The notes under the pieces were generated by a model. The model was given only the letters and a program-made list of their open reading frames with translations. It was not told the DNA's origin and did not search any database. A program made the translations under genes and the position numbers. DNA of 64,000 bases from CAZOHG01 sp964579725 (GTDB lineage: Bacteria; Zhuqueibacterota; JdFR-76; BMS3Abin05), in the NCBI GenBank assembly GCA_964579725.1, contig CAZOHG010000008.1:18662-82661 (forward strand), given 5' to 3'. Shown piece by piece: positions 8,661-17,158 of this stretch (positions within the stretch are counted from its first letter, which is position 1; each line of letters opens with the position of its first letter).

Positions 8661-10520
8661 TTAGGTCAATGCGTCCAATACGTCGCCGGCCATTTCGAAC
8701 TTATTGAAAGGCGGCATCAGGTATACGCCGTCCACAAGGGCTTTAGTGGACAAAAGCAGCTCCTGCGCAATTTCGACGCCCACTTTTGGGCCGTCCTCAC
8801 CGGCGTCCAGCATGCGTTTTCGAATCGACTCCGGCACAAACATTTCTGGAATTTCATTGTGCATGAATTCGGCGTGTTTGAAATTTCGGAGTGGCAAAAT
8901 CCCCATAAAAATCGGAATCCCAAAGGGACGGGCACGTTTGAGAAAATCCTCGAGAATTTTAACATCGTAGAGGGGCTGCGTGAAGGCAAATTCCGCTCCG
9001 GCTTCCACTTTGCGTGCAAATTTTTCCATTTCGTACTCCAAGTCGATGGCAGTGGGATTCACACCCACACCGACGGAAAAATGCGCCCTTGGTTTTAGTG
9101 GACGTCCCATGAGATCAACCCCCCGATTTAGATTTTGGATGAGCGTCACCAGTCCCACGGAGTCAATGTCAAACACGCCTGTGGCAGTCGGGTAGTCTCC
9201 CAATTTGGGTGGGTCACCGGTAATCGCCAAAATATTCTGAATACCCAGAGCGTAGGCGCCCATGAGTTCCGCCTGAAGCCCCAACAAATTTCGATCCCGA
9301 CAGGAGAGGTGTAGAATCGTCTCCAAACCGGTTTCTTCGGCAATAAGATGAGAAAGTACCAGAGGACTCATTCGGGCTCTGGCCAGCGGGCTGTCCGCCA
9401 CATTAATGGCGTCCACCCCCTTCGTTTTGAGGTAGACAGCCCCCTGAATAAGTTTGGTGGGGTCGACACTGCGCGGAGGGTCAATTTCCACACTGACCAA
9501 AAATTCTTTCCCCAAGCGTTCGGAGAACCGCGACGACTTCGGGGTTGGTTCCGTCTCTTCCTCGCCCGAGACCTCCGGTTCCCGTTCAATGACGCGAATA
9601 TATTTGGGCACCTTTTTGCCCCGGTTGCCGGGTTTTCGCCCTGCAACAGCCTGTCGAATAAGGGCAATGTGCTCCGGCGTACTTCCGCAGCATCCGCCCA
9701 CAATATTGACGCCGATTTCCACCATTTGTTTGGCGTAGGAGGCCATGTATTCTGGGGACGAAAGGTACATGTAGCGGCCGCCGATGAGCTTAGGCATGCC
9801 GGCATTGGGCATGGCTGACAAATAGCCTGTGTCCTCCTGGGTCATAATTTCCATGACCTCGTAAATCCCTTGGGGCCCCACCGAACAATTGGCACCCACA
9901 ATTTCGGCCCCGAGTGTACGCAATTTTCTAACCACCTCGGCGGGCTTGTCACCCATGAGGGATTTTCCTTCTTCTGTGAAGGTCATCTGAGCCATGACCG
10001 GCACGTCCCCGCACTCCTTTGCCGCGCAGAGAGCCTCGGTAATTTCCCGCAGATCGGTAAAGGTTTCTAAAATAATGAGGTCTACTCCACCCTCGAGAAG
10101 GGCCTCGATTTGCTCCTTAAAAATGGTACGTGCGTCGCTTGGATCGATTTTTCCGACGGGCCGCAACGTTTTGCCCAAAGGCCCCACCGAACCCAAGACA
10201 ATGATTTCATCCCCCACTACCTCGCGGGCCAGACGGGCACCGGCAAGGTTAATCTCCCGAATCTGATTGTCAAATCCGTAGCGCGCTTGCCGAATACGAT
10301 TGGCACCAAATGTATTGGTTTCGTGCAGCTCGGCACCGGCTTTCAAATACCCGCGGTGAACTTCCTTCACCAATTCAGGGTTAGAGAGATTCAATTCTTC
10401 AAAAGAGTGTGAAAAGGGAATGCCCCGGGAATAGAGCTGAGTTCCCATGGCCCCGTCGGCCACAACGGCACGTTTGGTCAGCTTCTCCCAAAATTGTTCA
10501 AGACGTTGCTGGCGATTCAT
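8661..10520 (-). CDS. Bifunctional homocysteine S-methyltransferase / 5,10-methylenetetrahydrofolate reductase
   Basis: Fusion enzyme of one-carbon and methionine metabolism (like Bacillus YitJ). Residues about 1-310 form a zinc-dependent homocysteine methyltransferase domain: VVADGAMGTQLYSRG at the start, ETFTDLREITEAL, and the zinc-cysteine motifs GANCSVGPQG and GGCCGSTPEHI. After a charged linker, residues about 335-615 form an MTHFR barrel with SVEIDPPR, NVADSPLARARMSP and ILAITGDPPKLGDYP. The ATG at 10520 starts MNRQQRLEQFW; further upstream codons lack family support. The domain order would let one protein make methyl-THF and provide a methyltransferase. The natural methyl donor of the first domain cannot be told from sequence. 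Confidence 0.92.
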   Translation of the reverse strand: MNRQQRLEQFWEKLTKRAVVADGAMGTQLYSRGIPFSHSFEELNLSNPELVKEVHRGYLKAGAELHETNTFGANRIRQARYGFDNQIREINLAGARLAREVVGDEIIVLGSVGPLGKTLRPVGKIDPSDARTIFKEQIEALLEGGVDLIILETFTDLREITEALCAAKECGDVPVMAQMTFTEEGKSLMGDKPAEVVRKLRTLGAEIVGANCSVGPQGIYEVMEIMTQEDTGYLSAMPNAGMPKLIGGRYMYLSSPEYMASYAKQMVEIGVNIVGGCCGSTPEHIALIRQAVAGRKPGNRGKKVPKYIRVIEREPEVSGEEETEPTPKSSRFSERLGKEFLVSVEIDPPRSVDPTKLIQGAVYLKTKGVDAINVADSPLARARMSPLVLSHLIAEETGLETILHLSCRDRNLLGLQAELMGAYALGIQNILAITGDPPKLGDYPTATGVFDIDSVGLVTLIQNLNRGVDLMGRPLKPRAHFSVGVGVNPTAIDLEYEMEKFARKVEAGAEFAFTQPLYDVKILEDFLKRARPFGIPIFMGILPLRNFKHAEFMHNEIPEMFVPESIRKRMLDAGEDGPKVGVEIAQELLLSTKALVDGVYLMPPFNKFEMAGDVLDALT

Positions 10521-10557
10521 TGTTCCGCTTTCAAGTTTTTCCAAATGCAAGGAATAA

Positions 10558-10587
10558 AATATAGCAAAAATGACCGCAATTTCACAA
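10558..10587 (-). promoter_or_regulatory. Possible sigma-70-type promoter for the methyltransferase/MTHFR-mutS pair
   Basis: Minus strand TTGTGA (10582-10587), 18 bases, then TATATT (10558-10563), about 38 bases before the ATG at 10520. The -10 is good, the -35 only partial. Confidence 0.4.
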
Positions 10588-10609
10588 GTTTATTTTATTT
10601 CTTTCTGAA

Positions 10610-10640
10610 ACAAAGACCTCCCACTCGGGGAGGTCTTTGT
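10610..10640 (-). terminator. Rho-independent terminator hairpin after dodecin
   Basis: A 13-base-pair perfect stem (10610-10622 with 10628-10640) and a 5-base loop lie 57 bases past the dodecin stop. Reading leftward, the stem is followed by TTTCAG, so the U-tract is short. The symmetry is high enough that it is very likely a transcript end. Confidence 0.65.
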
Positions 10641-10696
10641 CATGTAGCTGTTGGCTCTTCCAAATGGTGCAAGAGCCCTGAAAGAAAGCTGTAGAT

Positions 10697-10903
10697 TTAA
10701 TCCAGAACTTTAAAACCGACTTTCACCGTCACCTGAAATTCCTGAACCTTACCCTTGGAAACGGCGCCGCGAATTTCAGTCGTTTCAAACCAGGTGATTT
10801 CTTTTACGCTTTCCGACGCCTTCTGAATGGCATTTCGAATCGCTTCGTCCACACTTTCGGTAGACGTGCCGACCACCTCAATCTTTTTGTACACCGTGCT
10901 CAT
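10697..10903 (-). CDS. Dodecin (flavin storage/sequestration protein)
   Basis: Small protein that forms a hollow dodecamer and binds flavins. The 68 residues match the whole dodecin family: YKKIEVVGTSTESVDEAIRNA, then the conserved WFETTEIRG with the flavin-stacking tryptophan at residue 38, and the C-terminal strand QEFQVTVKVGFKVLD. A good SD (GGAGGG) precedes the ATG. It follows the ferritin-like gene by 26 bases and is likely cotranscribed with it, which would put a flavin store and an iron-binding protein under one control. Confidence 0.93.
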   Translation of the reverse strand: MSTVYKKIEVVGTSTESVDEAIRNAIQKASESVKEITWFETTEIRGAVSKGKVQEFQVTVKVGFKVLD

Positions 10904-10929
10904 TATTCCCTCCTCCGTTTTTGTGTTTT

Positions 10930-11433
10930 TCAGGGGCCAACATGAATGGTTCCGTCATCCCAAAGATTGCCTTTTTCGTCAAACCAGTGGGGATTGTTCC
11001 GAAGGGCTTTCAGCTCATTTTGAAGCAAAATTTTGTGGCCGCGTTCGAAATTGGCAAGATATTCGAACATAAAGCGTCCATTCGGGTCCTGTGCAGTTTG
11101 GGCCGCCTCGGTGTAGTATTTTTCGGCTTCCTCCTCGGAGCGAATGGCCAATTCAATGGCGGCTTCGTGTGTGTACTCGCCCTTTAAAAAATCCCGGACC
11201 TCGGAAATTCCCGTTTTCTGCAAAACCGGTTCCTGACCCCCGGTAATCTTGCGGTACAATTGGGTCAAAATTTCCTGATGCCTTTTTTCCTCTTCGGCCA
11301 AGTTCAATAATTTTTCTTTGACCAAAGGATTTTCGACCTTTTCCGCCATAAAATGGTAAATGGCAGACGCATTGGCCTCCGATTTTATTCCAAGAGCCAA
11401 CACCTCCGGAGCCGTTAAATTGGCATGCGGCAT
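10930..11433 (-). CDS. Rubrerythrin-like ferritin-family diiron protein
   Basis: Four-helix-bundle protein of 167 residues. Diiron ligands of the ferritin/rubrerythrin fold are visible: Glu19, the EEEKRH motif (47-52), the SEEEAEKYY helix (99-107) and FERGHK (129-134). There is no C-terminal rubredoxin domain, but a short tail NNPHWFDEKGNLWDDG resembles the start of one without cysteines. Likely role: peroxide reduction or iron handling in the cytoplasm, inferred from the family. A GGGAGG ribosome binding site precedes the ATG at 11433. The downstream neighbour is dodecin. Confidence 0.82.
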   Translation of the reverse strand: MPHANLTAPEVLALGIKSEANASAIYHFMAEKVENPLVKEKLLNLAEEEKRHQEILTQLYRKITGGQEPVLQKTGISEVRDFLKGEYTHEAAIELAIRSEEEAEKYYTEAAQTAQDPNGRFMFEYLANFERGHKILLQNELKALRNNPHWFDEKGNLWDDGTIHVGP

Positions 11434-11483
11434 GTTCCACCTCCCTGAGCTTTCTAAGCCCGGTCAAGTAAAAGAATCACCGA

Positions 11484-11732
11484 TTATTTTATCTTCTTCA
11501 CGATCTGGCGCACCAATTCCTGAATGACACCGTCCACACCTCCGCGGACACTACGCGCCTCGTATTTTTTCCCCTGAAAAGTGGCCTCCGCTGTTAAAAA
11601 ATCGGCATTTACGCCACCGCTTTGCATGTGCGGACTCACTCCTTTGCGAACCACCACATCCGCGTAACCGATGGTTAATCCCCCCACTTCAATAGGAACT
11701 TTCCCGGTGTACACCACATTTTCGCTGCTCAT
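11484..11732 (-). CDS. Conserved-looking small protein of unknown function
   Basis: About 82 residues, not recognised. It reads as a mixed alpha/beta protein: strands NVVYTGKVPIEVGGLTIGYA and VVVRKGV, a glycine-rich turn, a strand with LTAEATFQGKKYEARSV, and a C-terminal helix VIQELVRQIVKKIK. It has no signal peptide or membrane segment. Two ATGs compete: 11732 lies six bases after AAGGA, 11738 almost touches it, so I took 11732. It follows a small membrane protein with a 16-base gap and precedes the rubrerythrin/dodecin pair on the same strand; the pairing may point to a shared task. Confidence 0.6.
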   Translation of the reverse strand: MSSENVVYTGKVPIEVGGLTIGYADVVVRKGVSPHMQSGGVNADFLTAEATFQGKKYEARSVRGGVDGVIQELVRQIVKKIK

Positions 11733-11748
11733 CTCCATTCCTTCCCTT

Positions 11749-12009
11749 CTAATGGACAACCTGCACGTTCTTAATCCGCAAATCTTTCAACGCCCTCCGC
11801 TGCTGAACGCCTCCTAAATACCAAAAAATGTACAGCACAATCGCCAATAAAATGATTAGCCAGTACATGGTTTTGGTTTTTTTCTTGACGACGTGGCGGC
11901 GCGGAAAATGAATACGGTGTTTTTCTTCCTCGTCTTTGTCGTGGTCTGGATCGTACACGAGCGGATGATATTCAAAGCGTCTCGGCTTGAGGGATTGTTT
12001 GAACAACAT
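11749..12009 (-). CDS. Small single-span membrane protein of unknown function
   Basis: 86 residues. The first 47 are polar, with an acidic block (DPDHDKDEEEK) and a basic one (FPRRHVVKKKTK). One hydrophobic helix follows (YWLIILLAIVLYIFWYLGG), then a basic tail. The topology is most likely N-in. A strong SD (GGGAGGGAGGT) seven bases before the ATG at 12009 supports translation. No family recognised. It is the first gene of the run down to dodecin. Confidence 0.6.
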   Translation of the reverse strand: MLFKQSLKPRRFEYHPLVYDPDHDKDEEEKHRIHFPRRHVVKKKTKTMYWLIILLAIVLYIFWYLGGVQQRRALKDLRIKNVQVVH

Positions 12010-12199
12010 AGCGACTACCTCCCTCCCATTTCTTTTGATGCTTCTGTTGAAATGCGCTTTTCTTTACCTCTCGGCATTTCAAGACCCCCTTCATTTGTGC
12101 ACATTTAGAGCCAGGCGATTTTTCCAGAGCCGTTCATTTTTGGAAAAGCCGTACGGAACGCCTTGTCAAGATTTTTTTCCGAGAAAACCACAGACCCAA

Positions 12200-13702
12200 T
12201 TATTTCGGATTCCGTGAAAAATTGGCCAAGCGTTCGCAAATCCAATCCTGAATAGAATTGGCCCGGCTGGTCGGTACCAAATAATTATTGGTTAAGATGG
12301 AAAAAACCAGCAATTCCCCGTCTTGTGTTGTCACAAATCCGGAAAGTGAGCGGGTGTTGCTAATGTACCCAGTTTTGGCCCGAACGTTCGCCTCAGCGGC
12401 CGTGCCCTTCATGCGGTTTTTCAGAGACCCGTCCACGCCGGCAATAGGCAAGGAATCCAAAAACTCATTGCTCACGGGACTCCGGTACAGGTAGCGCAAA
12501 AGTGTGACCATTTCGTCTGGCGTAACCATGTCCAAATGGGACAAACCGGAACCGTCAAACATGGCGACGCGCGCCGTGTCAATGCCAATGCCGGCCAAAA
12601 AATGCTTGACAACTGCGATACCACCTCGCGCACTTCCGTCGTTTCTATAGACTTTACCCAGTGTCCGAAGCAAAAGTTCCGCGTACAAATTCTGGCTCAC
12701 TTTGTTCACAGCGCGGACAATTTGCGCCAAATCGGGCGAACGGTAGCGCGCGACACAAAGGGAATCGCTTTGCGTGTAGCCAAAATTTTTCAGGCTGTCT
12801 ATATCGACGGCAGGACCTCCAACGGTGATGCCGCGGCTTACAAGCACCTCTCGAAAAACCGTGGCTGTGTACCAGGTCGGATTTTCAACAGAAAACCAAT
12901 CCCGTTTTTCGGGAGAGCCGATTTCAATGGAACCGGTGACATGCACAATATTCTCGCCCCGCTCCCGGTGGTAGAACACCCCTTTTGCTCGATGCTTGGG
13001 GACGGTGACAACCTCATTTATGACGCGAACGTAGTGGGTAGGCGGTTCCAAACGAAAGCGAACCGTGTCACCGACGGCTTTGCCAGGTGTGAAAAGGATG
13101 TCCACGCAATTGTCATTAAAAGACAGGGCGCTGATTTGCGCTGCGTACCAATCGGACTGGTAATCCCAGGCCCACCCTTCCCCCATGATTTCATCGGCGA
13201 AGGCGTTGTCGTCCCCCACAATACGTCCTTCAATACGTCGAATTCCGTGCGCTTTGAGCGAATCCGCCCAATCTTGAAAAACCGCCAGCATATTGCCATC
13301 GTGAAAGCGGCCTGTAATTGTCGGGTCCCCGCTGCCTCGAATAATCAAATCCCCTTGCAACGTACCGTTTGAGATGGGCCCCTTGCGGTAGAGGCAGGTG
13401 GTGTACGTAAAATCCGTGCCTAACTTGACCAGTGCCGTACCTGTTGTTAGTAATTTCAGATTGGAGGCGGGACGAAAGCTTTTGTGAACATTCCGGCGGT
13501 AGAAATACTGGCCGTTTTTGAGCGATTGGATTTCGACGCCCCAGTACGCATTGGCGAAAGCGGGGTCTGCCAGAACGGCATTGATTTCAGACTGCAACTG
13601 GCCAAGCGGCCACACCGGTCTTTCCGCTGCAGGCGGGTGGAGGCCACATCCCGTCAAAATAAGAAAAATCAAAACAGGAAACCCAGCCATTTTACGCACC
13701 AT
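12200..13702 (-). CDS. dacB: D-alanyl-D-alanine carboxypeptidase/endopeptidase, PBP4 type (S13), lipoprotein
   Basis: Periplasmic murein hydrolase that trims or cuts peptide cross-links. The 500-residue product has a lipobox ending at Cys19 (LTGC), so it is probably anchored to a membrane. The three penicillin-binding motifs are present: SxxK as SNLK (Ser80, Lys83), SxN as SQN in VSQNLYAELLLRTLG, and KTG in RAKTGYISNTRSLSGF. The long insertion between the first two is typical of class C PBPs. I chose ATG at 13702, eight bases after AGGGA; ATGs at 13711 and 13690 are alternatives. It overlaps the end of the dipeptide epimerase gene, so the two form a murein-recycling unit. Confidence 0.92.
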   Translation of the reverse strand: MVRKMAGFPVLIFLILTGCGLHPPAAERPVWPLGQLQSEINAVLADPAFANAYWGVEIQSLKNGQYFYRRNVHKSFRPASNLKLLTTGTALVKLGTDFTYTTCLYRKGPISNGTLQGDLIIRGSGDPTITGRFHDGNMLAVFQDWADSLKAHGIRRIEGRIVGDDNAFADEIMGEGWAWDYQSDWYAAQISALSFNDNCVDILFTPGKAVGDTVRFRLEPPTHYVRVINEVVTVPKHRAKGVFYHRERGENIVHVTGSIEIGSPEKRDWFSVENPTWYTATVFREVLVSRGITVGGPAVDIDSLKNFGYTQSDSLCVARYRSPDLAQIVRAVNKVSQNLYAELLLRTLGKVYRNDGSARGGIAVVKHFLAGIGIDTARVAMFDGSGLSHLDMVTPDEMVTLLRYLYRSPVSNEFLDSLPIAGVDGSLKNRMKGTAAEANVRAKTGYISNTRSLSGFVTTQDGELLVFSILTNNYLVPTSRANSIQDWICERLANFSRNPK

Positions 13703-14726
13703 AATCGTCATCCCTATTTTTGCGCCGAATCCCGAGACCCGGCTCTTCCGAAACCATTACCCTTCCGTCCACCAGTGAGAGCCCTTCAAAAGGATCGTCG
13801 GTGATCAACAAATGGCCGTCCAGATCGGCGTAATCTACCAGTGGCGAAATGTGCGCAGCGGCCGAAATAGCCACCGAAGTTTCCAAAAAGCAACTCAACA
13901 TGGTTTGCAAGCCGTACGAGCGAGCAAGACGAATCGCCTCAATGGCGGCTTGAATGCCACCCGCTTTCATGATTTTCACGACAACCCCGTCGAAGGCAGC
14001 GTGAATTTTGTGAATGTCTTCGGGTGCACGAGCGCTCTCATCGGCAAACAGAGGCAGTGCGACCCGTTCCTTCAACCAGGCGTGTCCGTCTAAATCCTCT
14101 TTCTTCAACGGTTGTTCCACAAATTGGACGTTTTTGTCTTCCAACCATTTAATTTTTTCCAAGGCCTCTTCGCGTGACCAGCCCTCGTTGGCGTCCACCC
14201 GGATGGGCTTGTCGGTAACGGAACGAATGGTCTCAATAATGGTGCGATCATTGGTCGTCCCCAATTTAATTTTCAAAATCGGGAAGTCTTCCGCCTCGTG
14301 AATTTTCCGCACCAATTCATCGGTAGAGGCAAAACCGATGGTAAAAGAAGAGGCCGGAATGTGACTTTTGTCCAGTTCGAAAAAACGGTAGAGCGGCACA
14401 TTCATTTTCTTGCCCAACCAATCGAACAAGGCGATATCGACGCCCGCCCGTGCCGCCGTGTCGCGCGGAAATTGTTCTCGAAGCGCATTGTAAATGGCTT
14501 CATATAAAAAGGGGTCACGGTGAACCGAAAAATCGATCGCGTTCCAAACGGCTTTCACCGATTCGGGTGTTTCGCCGTAATATTTGGATGGGCACGCCTC
14601 ACCCACTCCTGTGATTCCATCGTGTTCAATCTCGCAAATCAAAACCTGTGCGCTCTTTTTTGTCCCGCCGTGAAGGCGAAACGGATGTTTGAGCGTGAGG
14701 GTTACATCCTCAAATTTCAGCCGCAT
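13692..14726 (-). CDS. Dipeptide epimerase (L-Ala-D/L-Glu epimerase type, enolase superfamily)
   Basis: Racemises the second residue of dipeptides from murein peptides, such as L-Ala-D-Glu. The 344-residue barrel has the muconate-lactonising signature: KxK motif in ILKIKLG, metal ligands in RVDANEGW, FVEQPL and FADESA, the second catalytic lysine in VVVKIMKAGG, and the C-terminal DxD stretch around DLDGHLLITDDPF. The family capping-domain start RLKFEDVTLTLKHPFRLHGG is intact. It overlaps dacB, which would release the murein fragments whose dipeptides this enzyme epimerises. Exact dipeptide preference is not readable. Confidence 0.88.
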   Translation of the reverse strand: MRLKFEDVTLTLKHPFRLHGGTKKSAQVLICEIEHDGITGVGEACPSKYYGETPESVKAVWNAIDFSVHRDPFLYEAIYNALREQFPRDTAARAGVDIALFDWLGKKMNVPLYRFFELDKSHIPASSFTIGFASTDELVRKIHEAEDFPILKIKLGTTNDRTIIETIRSVTDKPIRVDANEGWSREEALEKIKWLEDKNVQFVEQPLKKEDLDGHAWLKERVALPLFADESARAPEDIHKIHAAFDGVVVKIMKAGGIQAAIEAIRLARSYGLQTMLSCFLETSVAISAAAHISPLVDYADLDGHLLITDDPFEGLSLVDGRVMVSEEPGLGIRRKNRDDDYGA

Positions 14727-14821
14727 TCCACACCTTCTTCTTAAATCTGCTTTTCACTTCACTGACTTTTTAAGATAGAGAAAATTGGCCAGAGAATCAA
14801 GGTCAAATTTTTTGGAAATCA

Positions 14822-14850
14822 TTGCATTTGGGCGGAATATTTCGTATAAT
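14822..14850 (+). promoter_or_regulatory. Sigma-70-type promoter for mazG
   Basis: TTGCAT (14822-14827), 17 bases, then a perfect TATAAT (14845-14850), with a leader of about 40 bases to the ATG at 14899. The same TTGCAT -35 recurs ahead of the tRNA operon and the DUF350 gene. Confidence 0.75.
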
Positions 14851-14898
14851 ACTTTTTCGTTTAGCTCACAGTTTTTACGTCTTTTCGCGGAGAAAAAA

Positions 14899-15696
14899 AT
14901 GGCTCAAGAAGAATTTGAACGTTTGGTCCACATCATGAACCGTTTACGACAGCCCGACGGCTGTCCCTGGGATCGGAAGCAAACGCACCGTTCCCTTCGA
15001 CAATATTTGTTGGAAGAAGCCTACGAAACCTTGGAGGCGCTGGACGAGGAAAATTACGAAGCTTTGAAAGAGGAATTGGGGGACTTACTGCTTCAGATTG
15101 TTTTTCACGCCCAATTGGCTCAAGAAGAGGGCCATTTCACCATTGAGGACGTGGTGCGCGGTATTTCCGACAAATTGGTGCGGCGTCACCCCAATGTTTT
15201 TGGAAACGTGGTCATTAAAACGGCGGAGGAACAAAGTAAAAACTGGGAGCTTCTTAAAAAGAAGGAAGGACGCACCTCGGCCATTGAGGGCGTTCCCAAA
15301 GAGCTTTCGGCTTTGCTCCGCGCCTGGCGCCTTCAACAAAAAGCGGCACAGGTTGGGTTCGACTGGGACAATTTGGCCGACGTGTGGGCCAAAGTGGAGG
15401 AAGAATTAACCGAACTGCGTCTGGCGACGGACAGCGGCGATTCTGACAGAATCGAAGACGAATTCGGCGACGTTTTATTTGCTCTGGTCAATTTGTCTCG
15501 TTTTTTGAAGGTCAATCCGGAAGACGCCCTGCGCCGAACAGTGAACAAGTTCGTTCGGCGTTTTCAGCAGGTGGAAGCTACCTTAAGAGAACGCGGGAAA
15601 TCGCCGGAAGAATCGAATCTGGCCGAAATGGACGCGATTTGGAACGCTGTAAAACAAAAAGAGAAAAAACGAGCGGAAAATCCAGACCAAAAGTAA
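14899..15696 (+). CDS. mazG: Nucleoside triphosphate pyrophosphohydrolase MazG
   Basis: Hydrolyses (d)NTPs to the monophosphate and pyrophosphate, cleaning damaged nucleotides or lowering ppGpp. The 265-residue product has two MazG domains: the first with RLRQPDGCPWDRKQTHRSL, YLLEEAYETLEALDEEN and EELGDLLLQIVFHAQLAQEE, the second with KVEEELTELR and EDEFGDVLFALVNLSR. The metal-binding EExxE/ExxD patterns are intact in both. The ATG at 14899 follows GGAG by six bases; the frame upstream to 14785 contains the promoter and is not coding. Confidence 0.95.
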   Translation: MAQEEFERLVHIMNRLRQPDGCPWDRKQTHRSLRQYLLEEAYETLEALDEENYEALKEELGDLLLQIVFHAQLAQEEGHFTIEDVVRGISDKLVRRHPNVFGNVVIKTAEEQSKNWELLKKKEGRTSAIEGVPKELSALLRAWRLQQKAAQVGFDWDNLADVWAKVEEELTELRLATDSGDSDRIEDEFGDVLFALVNLSRFLKVNPEDALRRTVNKFVRRFQQVEATLRERGKSPEESNLAEMDAIWNAVKQKEKKRAENPDQK

Positions 15697-15866
15697 AAAT
15701 AATTTTGAGCATTGAACACGTTCCGCTCGTCCCTGAACCGATCGAATGGCATCTCTTTCGGAACGCAGCTTCGGATTACCCCAAACGCCGCACATTGGGC
15801 TCAATCACCCCAAAAACACCTTTTAAACGCAAAAAAAGCCCTTGAAAAACCGCTGTTTTCGGAAAA

Positions 15867-16886
15867 TCAATGAGGACTTTTACCAACCGGTAAAACACGT
15901 TTTTCCTTGGCTGATTGAAGGGCTGTGAAAATTAATTGCAGGTCCTGGTAGCCTTCTTCAAAAGAAGAGCGAATGGGGGCGTTTCTCCGAATGGCATCGT
16001 AAAAATTTTCGTATTCGGCGCGGTAGCCCCCGTCATCGACAATTTCCTCCTCCTTTTTGCCGTTCTCCCCAATTTTTTGCAGTGTCCCGTCCCCAACCAA
16101 CAAGCGGAACGTACCCGTCTCACCCCACACCGTTAGCACGTTGGCTGAATCGCCGACCGAGGAGTAAAAGAGATTGAGTTGTCCCTGAAGGCCTGAGGCA
16201 AAGGACAGCAGCGCGATGAGAGTGTCGATTTCCCCAATGGCAGGATTCACGCTTTTTGTGGCGGCGAAAACCGACTCCACCTCCCCACCTAAAAGTCTGA
16301 AAACAGCGGCATTGTGAACGCCTCCGTCCAGAATAAAACCGCCCGGATATTGGTGGTGCAACCGCCACTGCGTTCGGGCGTATTTGTTGGTTTCGGGCCG
16401 AACAAGGGCAAACACATCCCAGCGAAGGGCAAACGGGCGTCCAATCTCTCCTGAGTCAAGGCGCTCTTTTAAACGCCAAAACCAACGGGAAAAGCGGTAA
16501 TTTTCAGCCACCATCATTTTTAATCCCGGGAAGCGCTGCGGCCACCCCACCATTTCTTGAGCTTTCCTCAAATCGCCTGCCACCGGCTTTTCCAACAAAA
16601 CGTGCTTGCCCGCTTTGAGGGCTTCCCAGGCAACCCGATGGTTTAAATGAATCGGAAGTGCAATCGTGACGGCCTCGACGGCAGGGTCTCGTAAAAGGTC
16701 TTGGTAATTCCCGTAGATTTTCGGCCGGCCAACGAGGGCGGCAAAGCGGCGAGCTTTTTCTTCCGTCCGATTGGCAACGGCCACAATTTGAAACCGGTCT
16801 GCAAGAGATTTCAATGCGGGCCAGTGCAGATCGAAAGCGGCAATTCCCGTTCCGATGATTCCAAGGCGAATCCCAGAAGGTGACAC
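15867..16886 (-). CDS. Gfo/Idh/MocA family oxidoreductase
   Basis: NAD(P)-dependent dehydrogenase of a sugar or inositol type, about 339 residues. The N terminus is a Rossmann fold (GIRLGIIGTGIAAFDLHWPA), then the family motif LLEKPVAGD and the second-domain signature LDGGVHNAAVFRLLGG with the conserved histidine. Substrate unknown. The start is a GTG at 16886, eight bases after AAAGGG; the open frame further upstream runs into tRNA-Val and cannot be coding. No promoter was found in the short stretch after the tRNA terminator, so expression may depend on read-through from the tRNA operon. Confidence 0.85.
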   Translation of the reverse strand: MSPSGIRLGIIGTGIAAFDLHWPALKSLADRFQIVAVANRTEEKARRFAALVGRPKIYGNYQDLLRDPAVEAVTIALPIHLNHRVAWEALKAGKHVLLEKPVAGDLRKAQEMVGWPQRFPGLKMMVAENYRFSRWFWRLKERLDSGEIGRPFALRWDVFALVRPETNKYARTQWRLHHQYPGGFILDGGVHNAAVFRLLGGEVESVFAATKSVNPAIGEIDTLIALLSFASGLQGQLNLFYSSVGDSANVLTVWGETGTFRLLVGDGTLQKIGENGKKEEEIVDDGGYRAEYENFYDAIRRNAPIRSSFEEGYQDLQLIFTALQSAKEKRVLPVGKSPH

Positions 16887-16914
16887 GGCTGCACCCTTTC
16901 TCAAATGCAATGAA

Positions 16915-16946
16915 GCAAAAAACCCCGCAAAAAATCGCAGGGTTTC
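16915..16946 (-). terminator. Rho-independent terminator of the tRNA operon
   Basis: On the minus strand an 8-base-pair stem (16937-16944 with 16921-16928, one G-U) around a U-rich loop is followed by a run of U. It begins four bases after tRNA-Val. Confidence 0.75.
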
Positions 16947-16949
16947 AAG

Positions 16950-17023
16950 TGGGCGGTACTGGATTTGAACCAGTGACCCCTTGCATGTCAAGCAAGTACT
17001 CTAACCAACTGAGCTAACCGCCC
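16950..17023 (-). tRNA. tRNA-Val (anticodon GAC)
   Basis: Full cloverleaf on the minus strand: acceptor stem GGGCGGT/ACCGCCC with discriminator A, D-arm TAGCTCAGTTGGTTAGAG, anticodon loop TTGACAT, and T-loop GGTTCAAATCC. CCA is not encoded. Last tRNA of the four-gene operon. Confidence 0.97.
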
Positions 17024-17066
17024 AATCAAAAATAAAAAAGCGTCCAATTTCGACGCCTAAAAATAG

Positions 17067-17152
17067 TACCGAGGGCCGGAATCGAACCGGCACGGGCCAA
17101 AGGGCCCAAGGGATTTTAAGTCCCTTGCGTCTACCAATTCCGCCACCCCGGC
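17067..17152 (-). tRNA. tRNA-Leu (anticodon UAA)
   Basis: Class II tRNA with a long variable arm (GGGCCC...GGGCCC pairing). Acceptor stem GCCGGGG with CCTCGGT (two G-U pairs), anticodon loop TTAAAAT, T-arm GCCGGTTCGATTCCGGC. Discriminator A as expected for Leu; CCA not encoded. Confidence 0.97.
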
Positions 17153-17158
17153 ACACGT

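Noticed and set aside
12150..12180. Perfect -35 TTGACA on the minus strand upstream of the small membrane protein gene
   Set aside because: No -10 at 16-18 bases (TTTCCA at 17); not enough for a promoter call.
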